A program made the position numbers and the translations under genes. Below are positions 1 to 7,400 of a stretch of 43,215 bases of DNA, one piece after another (positions within the stretch are counted from its first letter, which is position 1; each line of letters starts with the position of its first letter). The DNA lies in NCBI GenBank assembly GCA_030041955.1, contig JASIAO010000225.1, positions 1 to 43,215 of the forward strand. The letters run 5' to 3'. The notes beneath the pieces were generated by a model that was given only the letters and a program-made list of their open reading frames with translations, had not been told where the DNA came from and made no database searches. The stretch comes from Acidobacteriaceae bacterium. GTDB lineage: Bacteria > Acidobacteriota > Terriglobia > Terriglobales > Acidobacteriaceae.

Positions 1-111
1 CCGGCTGATGTCGTAACGGCGGCACAACTCCGCCATCGTCCACTCCCCGCTCTCGTACTCCACCGCGAACCGGGCTCGCTCTTCCATCACTCCGCTCACT
101 CTCCAGGGCAT
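1..111 (-). CDS. IS481-family transposase, N-terminal fragment (runs off window start)
   Basis: Read on the minus strand from an ATG at 111, the last 111 bases give 37 open codons beginning MPWRVSGVMEERARF and reaching AELCRRYDISR at the window edge. The MPW...VM..R start and the helix-turn-helix segment ELCRRY.ISR are typical of the N-terminus of IS481/IS3-type DDE transposases. The catalytic core lies outside the window, so activity cannot be judged. The repeats just upstream of the start (147-194) fit the terminal transposase-binding sites of such an element. The family call rests on a short but characteristic stretch; a solitary IS remnant is equally possible. Confidence 0.8.
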   Translation of the reverse strand, partial: MPWRVSGVMEERARFAVEYESGEWTMAELCRRYDISR

Positions 112-194
112 GCACGACTTCTACATGCCCCGCTCGCGACGCGAAGTGTTACCCATGTCCCCGGTCTGTTCTGTTACCTCTCTGCCCGGTCTGT
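1..194. mobile_element. End of an IS481-like insertion sequence
   Basis: This comprises the transposase 5' end (1-111) plus about 80 bp of non-coding end sequence. Two related 23-bp direct copies, each starting tgttacc and ending cccggtctgt, occur at 147-169 and 172-194; 19 of 23 positions match and the offset is 25 bp. Repeated transposase-binding motifs at the terminus are common in IS elements of this type, and tgt is a usual terminal triplet of the family. The exact outer boundary (147 or about 194) and any target duplication cannot be fixed because the other end is outside the window. Confidence 0.55.
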
Positions 195-199
195 ACCTT

Positions 200-300
200 G
201 TATCAGGGCACGGCTTCAGCCGTGCCGATCAGGCGCAGGAAAAAAGGGGGGGCTTTAGCCCCTGCGGCTTTTTGCTTCGCGGCGCCTCGAAGCAACACGG
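200..300. repeat. Triple-hairpin interspersed repeat (REP/BIME-like)
   Basis: Three consecutive inverted repeats lie within 90 bp. Arms at 207-215/218-226 have ggcacggct facing agccgtgcc. Arms at 249-254/257-262 have ggggct facing agcccc. Arms at 272-279/288-295 have ttgcttcg facing cgaagcaa. The pattern of closely spaced GC-rich palindromes outside genes is that of a REP/BIME-type element. From memory, similar 'cacggcttcagccgtg' and 'gggctttagccc' palindromes are frequent between genes in Acidobacteria, but this could not be searched here. Any protein predicted across it is probably an artefact. Confidence 0.6.
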
Positions 301-557
301 GCATACTCCCCTTGCCGGTTTTTGGGGGTTGTGGAGAGTCGCGTGGGAAAATCGAATTCACAAAGGAGTATTGAAGGCGATCTATCAGTTCTCCGCCTTG
401 CTGGCGAAACTACAAAGGCTCAAGAAGCCAGCCCTTCCATAAAAGGGGTGATCAACCAACAGCTCCCCCGCCGACCGGACGGCATTACCTCCGTACCCAC
501 CGCCCCTCCGATTTCCCTTGCCCCCAAATCCCCGCGCAGCCTACCCTGAAAATACGC

Positions 558-586
558 AAAGCCCTGTTCAGTCGAGCAGGGCTTTT
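558..586 (+). terminator. Terminator-like hairpin
   Basis: A perfect 9-bp stem (aaagccctg at 558-566 with cagggcttt at 577-585) encloses a 10-nt loop and ends in four T residues. It has the shape of a rho-independent terminator on the plus strand, but no plus-strand gene is visible upstream inside the window. It may be a remnant, or it may stop read-through from the insertion sequence. Confidence 0.5.
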
Positions 587-614
587 GGTTTCTGAGCTCT
601 GGTTTCTGAGCTCT
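587..614. repeat. Perfect 14-bp tandem duplication
   Basis: The 14-mer ggtttctgagctct is present twice head to tail (587-600 and 601-614) directly after the terminator-like hairpin. It looks like a small slippage duplication. No function is suggested. Confidence 0.8.
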
Positions 615-934
615 TGTTCCACCGGCCCAGGCCGGACACGTTCGCCGCTCTTTGATATGACCGCCGCCACACCAGCGCTCTGGATGGCTGACCGGCTTTC
701 AGCGAACCGCTAATCGCTAATCCCTGTTCTCAACAACTTCCGAGGGGATGATGGGGATGTTTTCGCAAAATTGACCCCGGTCGAACTGCAGCCCGGGAGA
801 GGCGTTTGCTGATCACTGATCGCTGATCACTCATCCCCAATCGGATCGCTGTTATCGAGCCAGTAAATCTGTTGTCGAGCTCGTTAACACCTGCGTAAGC
901 TCTTTAGAATCAAGAAGCGCACCGCAGTCAGCCC

Positions 935-953
935 CAGGGGGGTACCCCCCCTG
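935..953 (-). terminator. GC palindrome after the phosphomutase gene, possible terminator
   Basis: The palindrome ggggggtacccccc (937-950), extended by ca/tg arms with one bulged base, lies about 20 bp after the minus-strand stop at 973. It could end the manA-manC-manB transcript, but no T tract follows on the minus strand, so intrinsic termination is uncertain. Confidence 0.3.
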
Positions 954-972
954 AGGCCCGATAGGTGCTCCC

Positions 973-2400
973 TCAGCTCGTCAGCGCAAATTCGCGCGCC
1001 GCTTCCAGCAGCCGCGTCACGCTCTCCTTCGAGCACGACTCGGAGTAGATCCGCAGCAGCGGCTCCGTCCCTGACGCGCGCAGCAGCAGCCAGGTCTTCG
1101 CCGCGTTCGGCTTCGACTTCGCCTCGGGATTGTCCAACCAGAACTTGATCCCGTCCAGCGTCTCGACCTTTTCCACCTTCATCCCGGCGAACTCCTCCAC
1201 GCCGGCCTTCGCCCGCGCAATGGTCGCGTTCTTCTGCTGGTCCGGAATATGCAGATCGATCCGCCCGTACTGGTGCTCCCCGTACTCCTGCTGCACCCGG
1301 GCCACCAATTGGCCCAGCGTCTTCTTTTCCTCGGCCATGATGTTGGCCAGCAGCAGCGCATTCAGCAGCCCGTCGCGCTCCGGCAGATGTTTCCTGATCC
1401 CGATGCCGCCCGACTCCTCGCCGCCGATCAGGATGTCCTCCGTAAGCATCAGGTCGCACACAAACTTGAACCCGATCCCATGCTCATGCAGCTTTCGTCC
1501 ATACCGCGCCGCAATCCGGTCCAGCATCGACGTCGTGTTGAACGCCCGCGTCACGTCGCCCGGCCACTGCTTTCGCTCCAGGATCCACTGCAGGATCACC
1601 GCGTAAATCTTGTGTGGATCGACAAAGTTCCCGTTCTCGTCGGCCGCGCCGATCCGGTCCGCATCGCCGTCCGTCACCAGCCCCGCATCGCACTTCTGAA
1701 CGACCACCGTCTCCTGCAGCATTCGGATGTGCGGCTCGATCGGCTCCGGATTGATCCCCGGAAACAGCGGATCGTGGTTCGCGCGAATCTCCACAAAATC
1801 CACGCCGATCTTTTTGAAGATCCCCGCCAGAATCCCCGCGCCCGCGCCATACATGCAGTCGATCGCCAGCTTGAATCCAGACTTCGCGATCAAATTCAGA
1901 TCGACGAACTCCTGGATCGCCTCCACATACGGCGGCACAAAGTTCACCTGCTCGATTTTCGCGGCCTTCGCCGAGGGAACCGGCTTGCCCAGCATCGATT
2001 CAATCTCCGCCATGATCGATGGGCTGCCCGACCCTCCATACGCCGCCTTGTACTTCACGCCATTCCACTGCGCCGGATTGTGGCTCGATGTGATCATCAC
2101 GCCGCCTGCCGCACCGCGATGCTTCACCGCGTACGACAAGGCCGGCGTGGGCGTGATCCGGTCCGCCAGCTGCACCGGAATCCCCGCGCCCGCGAGCACC
2201 TCCGCCACTGCTGCGGCGAAGGCCGGCGATCCAAACCGCGTGTCGTACCCCACGCACACGCCCTTCGTCGCATCTTCGTTCGCGAGCACGTAGTGCGCTA
2301 TCGCCGCCGCCGCGGCCCGCACATTCTCAAACGTGAAATCGTCGGCGATGATGCCGCGCCATCCATCGGTGCCAAACTTTACAGGAGATTTCTTCGTCAT
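973..2400 (-). CDS. Phosphoglucomutase/phosphomannomutase family protein
   Basis: An alpha-D-phosphohexomutase of 475 residues that interconverts hexose 6-phosphate and hexose 1-phosphate in the cytoplasm. The N-terminus (KFGTDGWRGI, residues 8-17) is the family start. TSSHNP (104-109) is the active-site loop, with Ser106 as the phosphorylated serine. DGDADR is the metal-binding loop, GGEESGG the sugar-specificity loop, and RASGTEPLLRIY near the C-terminus the phosphate-binding loop. Length and domain order are normal. It is last in a minus-strand run 30 bp after manC, so mannose 6-phosphate to mannose 1-phosphate (ManB role) is the likely job; phosphoglucomutase or dual activity is also possible because the family is not separable by motif alone. 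Confidence 0.93.
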   Translation of the reverse strand: MTKKSPVKFGTDGWRGIIADDFTFENVRAAAAAIAHYVLANEDATKGVCVGYDTRFGSPAFAAAVAEVLAGAGIPVQLADRITPTPALSYAVKHRGAAGGVMITSSHNPAQWNGVKYKAAYGGSGSPSIMAEIESMLGKPVPSAKAAKIEQVNFVPPYVEAIQEFVDLNLIAKSGFKLAIDCMYGAGAGILAGIFKKIGVDFVEIRANHDPLFPGINPEPIEPHIRMLQETVVVQKCDAGLVTDGDADRIGAADENGNFVDPHKIYAVILQWILERKQWPGDVTRAFNTTSMLDRIAARYGRKLHEHGIGFKFVCDLMLTEDILIGGEESGGIGIRKHLPERDGLLNALLLANIMAEEKKTLGQLVARVQQEYGEHQYGRIDLHIPDQQKNATIARAKAGVEEFAGMKVEKVETLDGIKFWLDNPEAKSKPNAAKTWLLLRASGTEPLLRIYSESCSKESVTRLLEAAREFALTS

Positions 2401-2430
2401 CGGCTGGAATTCGATCCAATTTTCGCGGTC

Positions 2431-3561
2431 TTACGTCAGATCCTCATGGCCCCGCGCCGCCAGTTCCTTCACCACTTTGCCCACGTCCTGCGCCCCATGG
2501 CGCGTCGTAATCAGCAGAGCATCTTCCGTCTCCACCACCACCAGATCCTGCACGCCCACCAGGGCGACGACCTTGTTCGGGCTGTAGACGTAATTGTCCT
2601 GCGCTCCCAGCGCGATCGTGTCCTGTGCGTCCACCACATTGCGCTCCGCGTCCGCCTCGTTCTGCTCCACGCGGTATTCGTGCAGCGCCGTCCACGAGCC
2701 CAGATCGTTCCATCCGAACCGGGCCGGCAAACAATACAGATTGGAATGATGCTCGCCCTGCGCCGAGCGTGGCTCCAGAATCGCGTAATCCACGCTGATG
2801 TTTTCGCACTTCGGATACAGCTCTGCAAACACCTGCTCGAATTCCGCCGTCCCCCACGCCGCCGCAATCTCTTCCACCAGCGGAGCCGTCTCCGGCATGT
2901 GCTGCCGCACCGCATTCGCCAGCGTCCGCGCGCTCCACACAAACATGCCGCTGTTCCAGAAGTAATTGCCCGCGGCCACAAACTGGTCGGCCCGCTGGCG
3001 GTTGGGCTTTTCCGTAAACCGCCTCACACGCACCACGCCCGGCTCAAAGGTCTCGCCGGTTTCGATGTACCCGTAGCCCGTCTCCGCCCGCGTCGGCGAC
3101 AGGCCCAGCACCACCATGTTGTCCCCCGCGGCGGCCAGCGCAATCGCCCGCTGGATCAGCGCTACAAACGTCGCTTCATCTCCAATCACGTGATCGGAAG
3201 GGAAGATCCCCAGCACCGCGCCCGGCTGTTGTCGCTCGATCAGAAATGCCGCCAGCCCCGCTGCCGGAGCCGTATTTCGCGCCGCCGGCTCGCAGATCAC
3301 CTGCCGCTCCGGCACGCAGTCCAGCTGCGTGCAGATCGCTTCCGAGAGCAGCCGGTTCGTGATCACCCACACGTCTTCCGGCTTCGACAGCCGCAGCAGC
3401 GGATCCGCTTTCGTCAGACGATCCAGCGTCCGCTGGATCATCGTCCGCTCGCCCTCCAGCGCCAGCACCTGCTTGGCCCGCGCTCGCCGGCTCCGCGGCC
3501 AGAATCGCGTGCCGCTGCCGCCGGCCAGAATCACAGGACAAAACGCTACCGTCTCGGCCAT
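2431..3561 (-). CDS. manC: Mannose-1-phosphate guanylyltransferase
   Basis: Makes GDP-mannose from mannose 1-phosphate and GTP. From the ATG at 3561 it is 376 residues, starting MAETVAFCPVILAGGSGTRFWP. GGSGTRFWPRSR is the nucleotidyltransferase signature, and FTEKP in the middle is the conserved metal/sugar region. The C-terminal isomerase domain of bifunctional ManC proteins is absent, consistent with a separate manA just upstream. A TTG five codons earlier (3576) is open, but a GGAG nine bases before the ATG favours 3561. It sits between manA (35 bp) and the mutase (30 bp), completing a fructose-6-phosphate to GDP-mannose pathway, probably for cell-surface polysaccharide or glycans. Confidence 0.93.
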   Translation of the reverse strand: MAETVAFCPVILAGGSGTRFWPRSRRARAKQVLALEGERTMIQRTLDRLTKADPLLRLSKPEDVWVITNRLLSEAICTQLDCVPERQVICEPAARNTAPAAGLAAFLIERQQPGAVLGIFPSDHVIGDEATFVALIQRAIALAAAGDNMVVLGLSPTRAETGYGYIETGETFEPGVVRVRRFTEKPNRQRADQFVAAGNYFWNSGMFVWSARTLANAVRQHMPETAPLVEEIAAAWGTAEFEQVFAELYPKCENISVDYAILEPRSAQGEHHSNLYCLPARFGWNDLGSWTALHEYRVEQNEADAERNVVDAQDTIALGAQDNYVYSPNKVVALVGVQDLVVVETEDALLITTRHGAQDVGKVVKELAARGHEDLT

Positions 3562-3595
3562 CCGCCTCTGCTCCAAACAAACCTCTCAGGATACT

Positions 3596-4540
3596 TCAGG
3601 ACTCCGCCGGTAGGATGCGGATGATCTCCGCCTGGGCATCGGTCTCCAGCGTCCACGGCGGCGTCGCTGCCGGGATCACCGCCATTTGATTGTGCTCGAC
3701 TGCGAATGCCTCGAATGCGTGGCCCGAGATGCGGAGCTGTCCAGACACCACAAACAGCATCTGTACCCGATCCATCGGCGCCAGCACCTGCGCCGCCGAA
3801 CCCGCTCTCACCGGCCATCGCTCGATGCGGAAATACCGCTCGTCAATCAGCACGCTGTGCGCGTTCACTGGCTTCGCCGCAACCTTCCCCGCCCGCGTCT
3901 CCAGCCGCATCGCCGCAAACGACTTCTCCAGGTGCAGCTCTCTCGGACGCCCGTAATCGTACAGCCGGTACGTCAGATCGCTGGTCTGTTGCGTCTCCAG
4001 AATCACCACGCCGGGCCCCATCGCGTGTACCGTCCCGGCATCCACAAAGATCATGTCGCCCTTGTTCACCGGAACCATCGCCAGCAGATTCTCGAGAGAA
4101 CGATCCTCGATCGCCTTCTCTATCTGCTCCCGCGTTACGCCTGGCCGGAAATTCAGCGCCACCTGCGCCCCCGGTTTCGCGTCCAGTGCATACCAGCACT
4201 CCGTTTTGCCGCGCGGCTCACCGTATTTCTGCGCCAGCGCATCGTCCGGATGCACCTGTACGCTCAGCTTCTCCTTCGGAAACAGCAGCTTCACCAACAA
4301 CGGAAAGCTGCGGTTCGCGGGCCCAGGCCCCAGCAAAACCGTATGGCACTGTTTCGTGATATCCGCCAGGCTCACGCCCTTCAGCGGCCCCGTATCGGCC
4401 TTGCACATTTCGCCGGTCAGCCACACTTCGCCGATCGGTTCTCCCTCGGTTTTGTAGTTGTACCAGGGATTCAGGTCGTTGAAGCCCCACGGGCGGGTCC
4501 GAAAAAACGGTTCCAGTCGAAAGGGGGAAAGGGTTTCCAT
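3596..4540 (-). CDS. manA: Mannose-6-phosphate isomerase, class I (short type)
   Basis: A cupin metalloenzyme of 314 residues interconverting fructose 6-phosphate and mannose 6-phosphate. VQVHPDD and GKTECWY carry the zinc-binding Gln, His and Glu of type I isomerases, followed by HAMGPGVVILETQQTSD and YDYGR, a near-perfect family block. The length fits the short Bacillus-like ManA rather than the roughly 390-residue enteric form. It is the first gene of the cassette. The start ATG at 4540 is preceded by 'actaaaaaggc', a weak ribosome-binding site, and the 238-bp divergent gap toward the permease genes must hold its promoter. Confidence 0.93.
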   Translation of the reverse strand: METLSPFRLEPFFRTRPWGFNDLNPWYNYKTEGEPIGEVWLTGEMCKADTGPLKGVSLADITKQCHTVLLGPGPANRSFPLLVKLLFPKEKLSVQVHPDDALAQKYGEPRGKTECWYALDAKPGAQVALNFRPGVTREQIEKAIEDRSLENLLAMVPVNKGDMIFVDAGTVHAMGPGVVILETQQTSDLTYRLYDYGRPRELHLEKSFAAMRLETRAGKVAAKPVNAHSVLIDERYFRIERWPVRAGSAAQVLAPMDRVQMLFVVSGQLRISGHAFEAFAVEHNQMAVIPAATPPWTLETDAQAEIIRILPAES

Positions 4541-4778
4541 GCCTTTTTAGTATGCACGAGAATCTGCGGCTCCCGTGCCGGTGACCGAAACGCGCGCCTT
4601 ACGGCTCAATCATTTGCGATCTGGCTCCTTCAGACACTTGAATTCCCTAAAGCGTTGCCTGTCCGTAGCCTCATTCCCGGGTTCCGGAACCGCGCGCCGC
4701 GATTCTGCGTACACTTATCGCAGTCCGGCGTCCAACTTCCATCCGCACCGTAAAGCCGGTTCAAAGGACTTTCTCCGC
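4541..4778. promoter_or_regulatory. Divergent intergenic region, manA / MacB-type permease
   Basis: This 238-bp gap separates two divergent transcription units and must carry both promoters. No convincing -35/-10 pair was found on either strand. 'catact' just before the manA start and 'tacact' near 4710 are only single-box candidates. The open frame that extends the permease upstream across this gap lacks typical codon use and is not counted as coding. Confidence 0.35.
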
Positions 4779-6005
4779 ATGGGTTTCGCCGAAGCCATCA
4801 AAGTGGCCCTTCAGTCGCTCTGGGCCAATAAGATGCGCACCATCCTCACCGTCATCGGGGTGGTCATCGGCGTCGCCTCGGTCATCGCCATCATCACTCT
4901 CGTCAATGGCGCTGACCGCTTCGTTGCCACCAAGATCTCCCGCCACGGTTCTGACACGCTTACTGTCACGCGTCTGCCTCCAGTCATCTTCAGCGGCGAA
5001 GAGTACCTCCGCGTCAACAAGCGCAAGAACATCACCTGGGAGGAGTACCTTTACCTCCAGCGCACCTGCAGCCTGTGCAAGGTCATCGGCGCCGATATCT
5101 CCTCCACGGGCACGGTCATCAGCGGCAAACAGTCCAGCAACAATACTGACGTCAACGGCTGGACCGCCAGTATGGTCGATATCGACGCACTCAACGTCGT
5201 CCAGGGACGCCCGCTCACCCCCATGGACGAGGAGCTCGGCACCCACAACATCGTCGTCGGCTACGACATTGTCGAAAACCTGCTGCCCAATACCGATCCC
5301 ATCGGCCAGCAACTCCGCGTTGACGGCGAGGTTTACACCATCATCGGCGTCGGCGAACGCCTCGGCGAGACCCTCGGCCAGAGCCAGGACAACTACGTCG
5401 ACATGCCGCTCTCCACCTACCTCCACACCCATGGCGAGCATGAGAGCCTTAACATCTACGCCAAGGCCGGAACCGCCCCCAGCGCGCTTGACAATGCCAT
5501 CGATCAGGTCCGCGCCCTGCTGCGCGCTCGCCGCCACGACCGTCCCGGCGACGAGGACAGCTTCTCCATCTCCACCAACGAAACTTTCGTTCAGGTCTGG
5601 AAGCAGCTCACCGACACCTTCGCCTTCGTCATGGTCGGCATCGCCTCCATCTCCCTGGTTGTGGGTGGCGTCGTCATCATGAACATCATGCTCGTCTCCG
5701 TTACCGAGCGCACCCGCGAGATCGGCATCCGCAAAGCCCTGGGCGCGAAGCGCCGCGACGTCCTCCTCCAGTTCCTCATAGAATCCGCCACCATGGCCCT
5801 CCTCGGTGGCTTTGCCGGAGTCGTAGGCGGAGTGTCTGTCGCCGAAATCGTCACCCATGTCATCGGCTGGCCATCTTCCGTCGCGCTTTGGTCCGTTTTG
5901 CTCGGACTCTTCGTCGCCACCAGCGTCGGCATCTTCTTCGGCGTCTACCCGGCCCACAAGGCCGCCGTCCTCGACCCGATCGTCGCCCTGCGAGCGGAGC
6001 TATAA
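4779..6005 (+). CDS. MacB-type ABC transporter permease
   Basis: A 408-residue inner-membrane permease. One TM helix at about 20-43 follows a short cytoplasmic start (MGFAEAIKVALQSLWANKMR), then a large periplasmic MacB_PCD domain (about 45-280), then three C-terminal TM helices with the family motif SVTERTREIGIRKALGA between the first two. The start at 4779 is chosen because it puts the first TM in the family position; an in-frame ATG at 4575 would add 68 residues of unlike composition. MacB/FtsX-type permeases act as mechanotransmitters for efflux or lipoprotein/peptide transport and need an ATPase, but none is fused or adjacent. The next gene, four bases away, is a homologous permease. Confidence 0.9.
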   Translation: MGFAEAIKVALQSLWANKMRTILTVIGVVIGVASVIAIITLVNGADRFVATKISRHGSDTLTVTRLPPVIFSGEEYLRVNKRKNITWEEYLYLQRTCSLCKVIGADISSTGTVISGKQSSNNTDVNGWTASMVDIDALNVVQGRPLTPMDEELGTHNIVVGYDIVENLLPNTDPIGQQLRVDGEVYTIIGVGERLGETLGQSQDNYVDMPLSTYLHTHGEHESLNIYAKAGTAPSALDNAIDQVRALLRARRHDRPGDEDSFSISTNETFVQVWKQLTDTFAFVMVGIASISLVVGGVVIMNIMLVSVTERTREIGIRKALGAKRRDVLLQFLIESATMALLGGFAGVVGGVSVAEIVTHVIGWPSSVALWSVLLGLFVATSVGIFFGVYPAHKAAVLDPIVALRAEL

Positions 6006-6009
6006 TCCC

Positions 6010-7263
6010 ATGCGCTTCAACGATCCTCGCGAATCCGTCCGCATGGCCCTCGACACCCTGCGCTCCAACAAGCTTCGTTCCGGGCTCACCGTTCTCGGCA
6101 TCGTCATCGGCGTCGCCACCGTCATCACCATCTCCTCGCTCATTAACGGCGTCAATAACCGCGTCGAAGACATCGCTCACTCTCTCGGCACCAACGACCT
6201 CTGGGTCTTTCGCTGGAACTTCATCGGTATCCGGCCCACCGCGGAGATGCTCGCACGCAAACAGCTCACCCTTGCGGATGCAGATGCCATCGCCAAACTG
6301 CCCCACGTCGTTGCAGTCAACGCCTCCCGTCAGTTCTCCAACTGGAACCTCGGGGTCGGCTACGTCGCCGTCAAGTACAAAGACCGCAAAATCCAGAACA
6401 CTACTCTCACTGGTGCTCTTCCTGCCGCCACTCTGACCAACGACATTCCCATCATCGAAGGCCGGATGTTCAACGAAGACGACGAATTCCGCGCCGCCAA
6501 TGTCACCGTCCTCGGCAATGAGACGGCTGCCAAACTCTTTCCTAACGAGAACCCCATCGGCAAACCTGTCGACATCGACGGCGATATCTTCACTGTCATC
6601 GGCGTCCTCGATAAGGCCAAGCGCCTCTTCGGCAGCGGCGACAATCCCGACGATAATCAGGCCGTCTTCCCGCTAAGTACCTTCCACAAGATCCATCCCG
6701 AGATCGAGGACACCGTCCTTACCATCAAGTACGACGACGCCAAGAACAAGTCCCTAGTCACCGAAGAAGTCCGCATGCTCCTCCGGGAGCGCCGCCGCGT
6801 CCACGTCGAAAAGGACGACGACTTCGCCATCTTCAGCCCCGATTACATCCTGCAGCTCTGGTCCCAGGTCACCGCTGGCCTTGTCATCTTCATGTTTGCT
6901 GTCTCCTCCGTTGGCCTGCTCGTCGGCGGCGTCGGCGTCATGAACATCATGCTGGTCTCCGTCACGGAGCGCACCCGCGAGATTGGCGTCCGCAAAGCCA
7001 TCGGCGCCACCAAACGAAACGTGCTCGTCCAGTTCACCTTTGAAGCCATGACCCTCTGCGCCATCGGCGGCGTCATCGGTATCCTCCTTGGCACGCTCAT
7101 CACCGTCATCATCCGCTATGGCGTCTCGTTCCCCGCCAGTATGTCCACGCTCTGGACCGTCATCGCCTTCGTCGTCTCCTGCGGCATCGGCCTCGTTTTC
7201 GGCATCTACCCCGCCTGGAAAGCCGCCACGCTCGACCCCATCGAAGCCCTCCGCTACGAGTGA
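6010..7263 (+). CDS. MacB-type ABC transporter permease (second copy)
   Basis: A 417-residue protein with the same architecture as its neighbour: MRFNDPRESVRMALDTLRSN, an N-terminal TM helix at about 25-47, a periplasmic MacB_PCD domain, and three C-terminal TM helices with SVTERTREIGVRKAIGA. It starts four bases after the upstream stop codon, so the two are co-translated and could form a heterodimer. Sequence identity is high around the TM motifs and low in the periplasmic domains, as expected for an old tandem duplication that diversified its substrate side. The partner ATPase must be encoded elsewhere. The substrate is unknown. Confidence 0.9.
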   Translation: MRFNDPRESVRMALDTLRSNKLRSGLTVLGIVIGVATVITISSLINGVNNRVEDIAHSLGTNDLWVFRWNFIGIRPTAEMLARKQLTLADADAIAKLPHVVAVNASRQFSNWNLGVGYVAVKYKDRKIQNTTLTGALPAATLTNDIPIIEGRMFNEDDEFRAANVTVLGNETAAKLFPNENPIGKPVDIDGDIFTVIGVLDKAKRLFGSGDNPDDNQAVFPLSTFHKIHPEIEDTVLTIKYDDAKNKSLVTEEVRMLLRERRRVHVEKDDDFAIFSPDYILQLWSQVTAGLVIFMFAVSSVGLLVGGVGVMNIMLVSVTERTREIGVRKAIGATKRNVLVQFTFEAMTLCAIGGVIGILLGTLITVIIRYGVSFPASMSTLWTVIAFVVSCGIGLVFGIYPAWKAATLDPIEALRYE

Positions 7264-7400
7264 GCCCGCTCTCCAACTGGAGACCGGAGAGTGGCTAATG
7301 GCGTCGCTGACCGTTTCATCCCTGACTGCTGACCGCTTTATCGCTGGCTGTGCGTTATCATAGAGACACCCGGCGGTCCCTTCCGTCAGCCAGTCTGTCT

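Larger units (their letters stand above)
301..972. other. Gene-free stretch downstream of the mannose cassette
   Basis: No reading frame here has protein-like composition. Besides the hairpin and tandem duplication, the stretch holds short degenerate direct repeats, such as gctgatcact at 808-817 and again at 822-831, and 'cgctaat' twice near 705-720. A G/C palindrome (ggggggtacccccc, 937-950) lies about 20 bp beyond the end of the phosphomutase gene. It reads as accumulating non-coding sequence next to an insertion element. Confidence 0.6.

Noticed and set aside
110-442. 110-codon open frame on the plus strand at the window start
   Set aside because: It runs through the IS end repeats and all three hairpins and has unlike-protein composition; it is an accidental frame over repeat DNA.
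1249-3624. Very long (791-codon) open frame on the plus strand
   Set aside because: It is antisense to two clearly identified enzymes (phosphomutase and manC), is extremely rich in Arg, His and Gln, and shows no family motif. It is a GC-rich shadow frame.
4761-5957. 398-codon minus-strand frame opposite the first permease
   Set aside because: Asp/Gly/Val-rich antisense of a well-conserved MacB permease; no motif or ribosome-binding site.
7264-7400. Promoter for the S41 homologue (tatcat at 7356-7361)
   Set aside because: A good -10 alone; the nearest -35-like box (ctgacc) is 21 bases away, too far to support a call.
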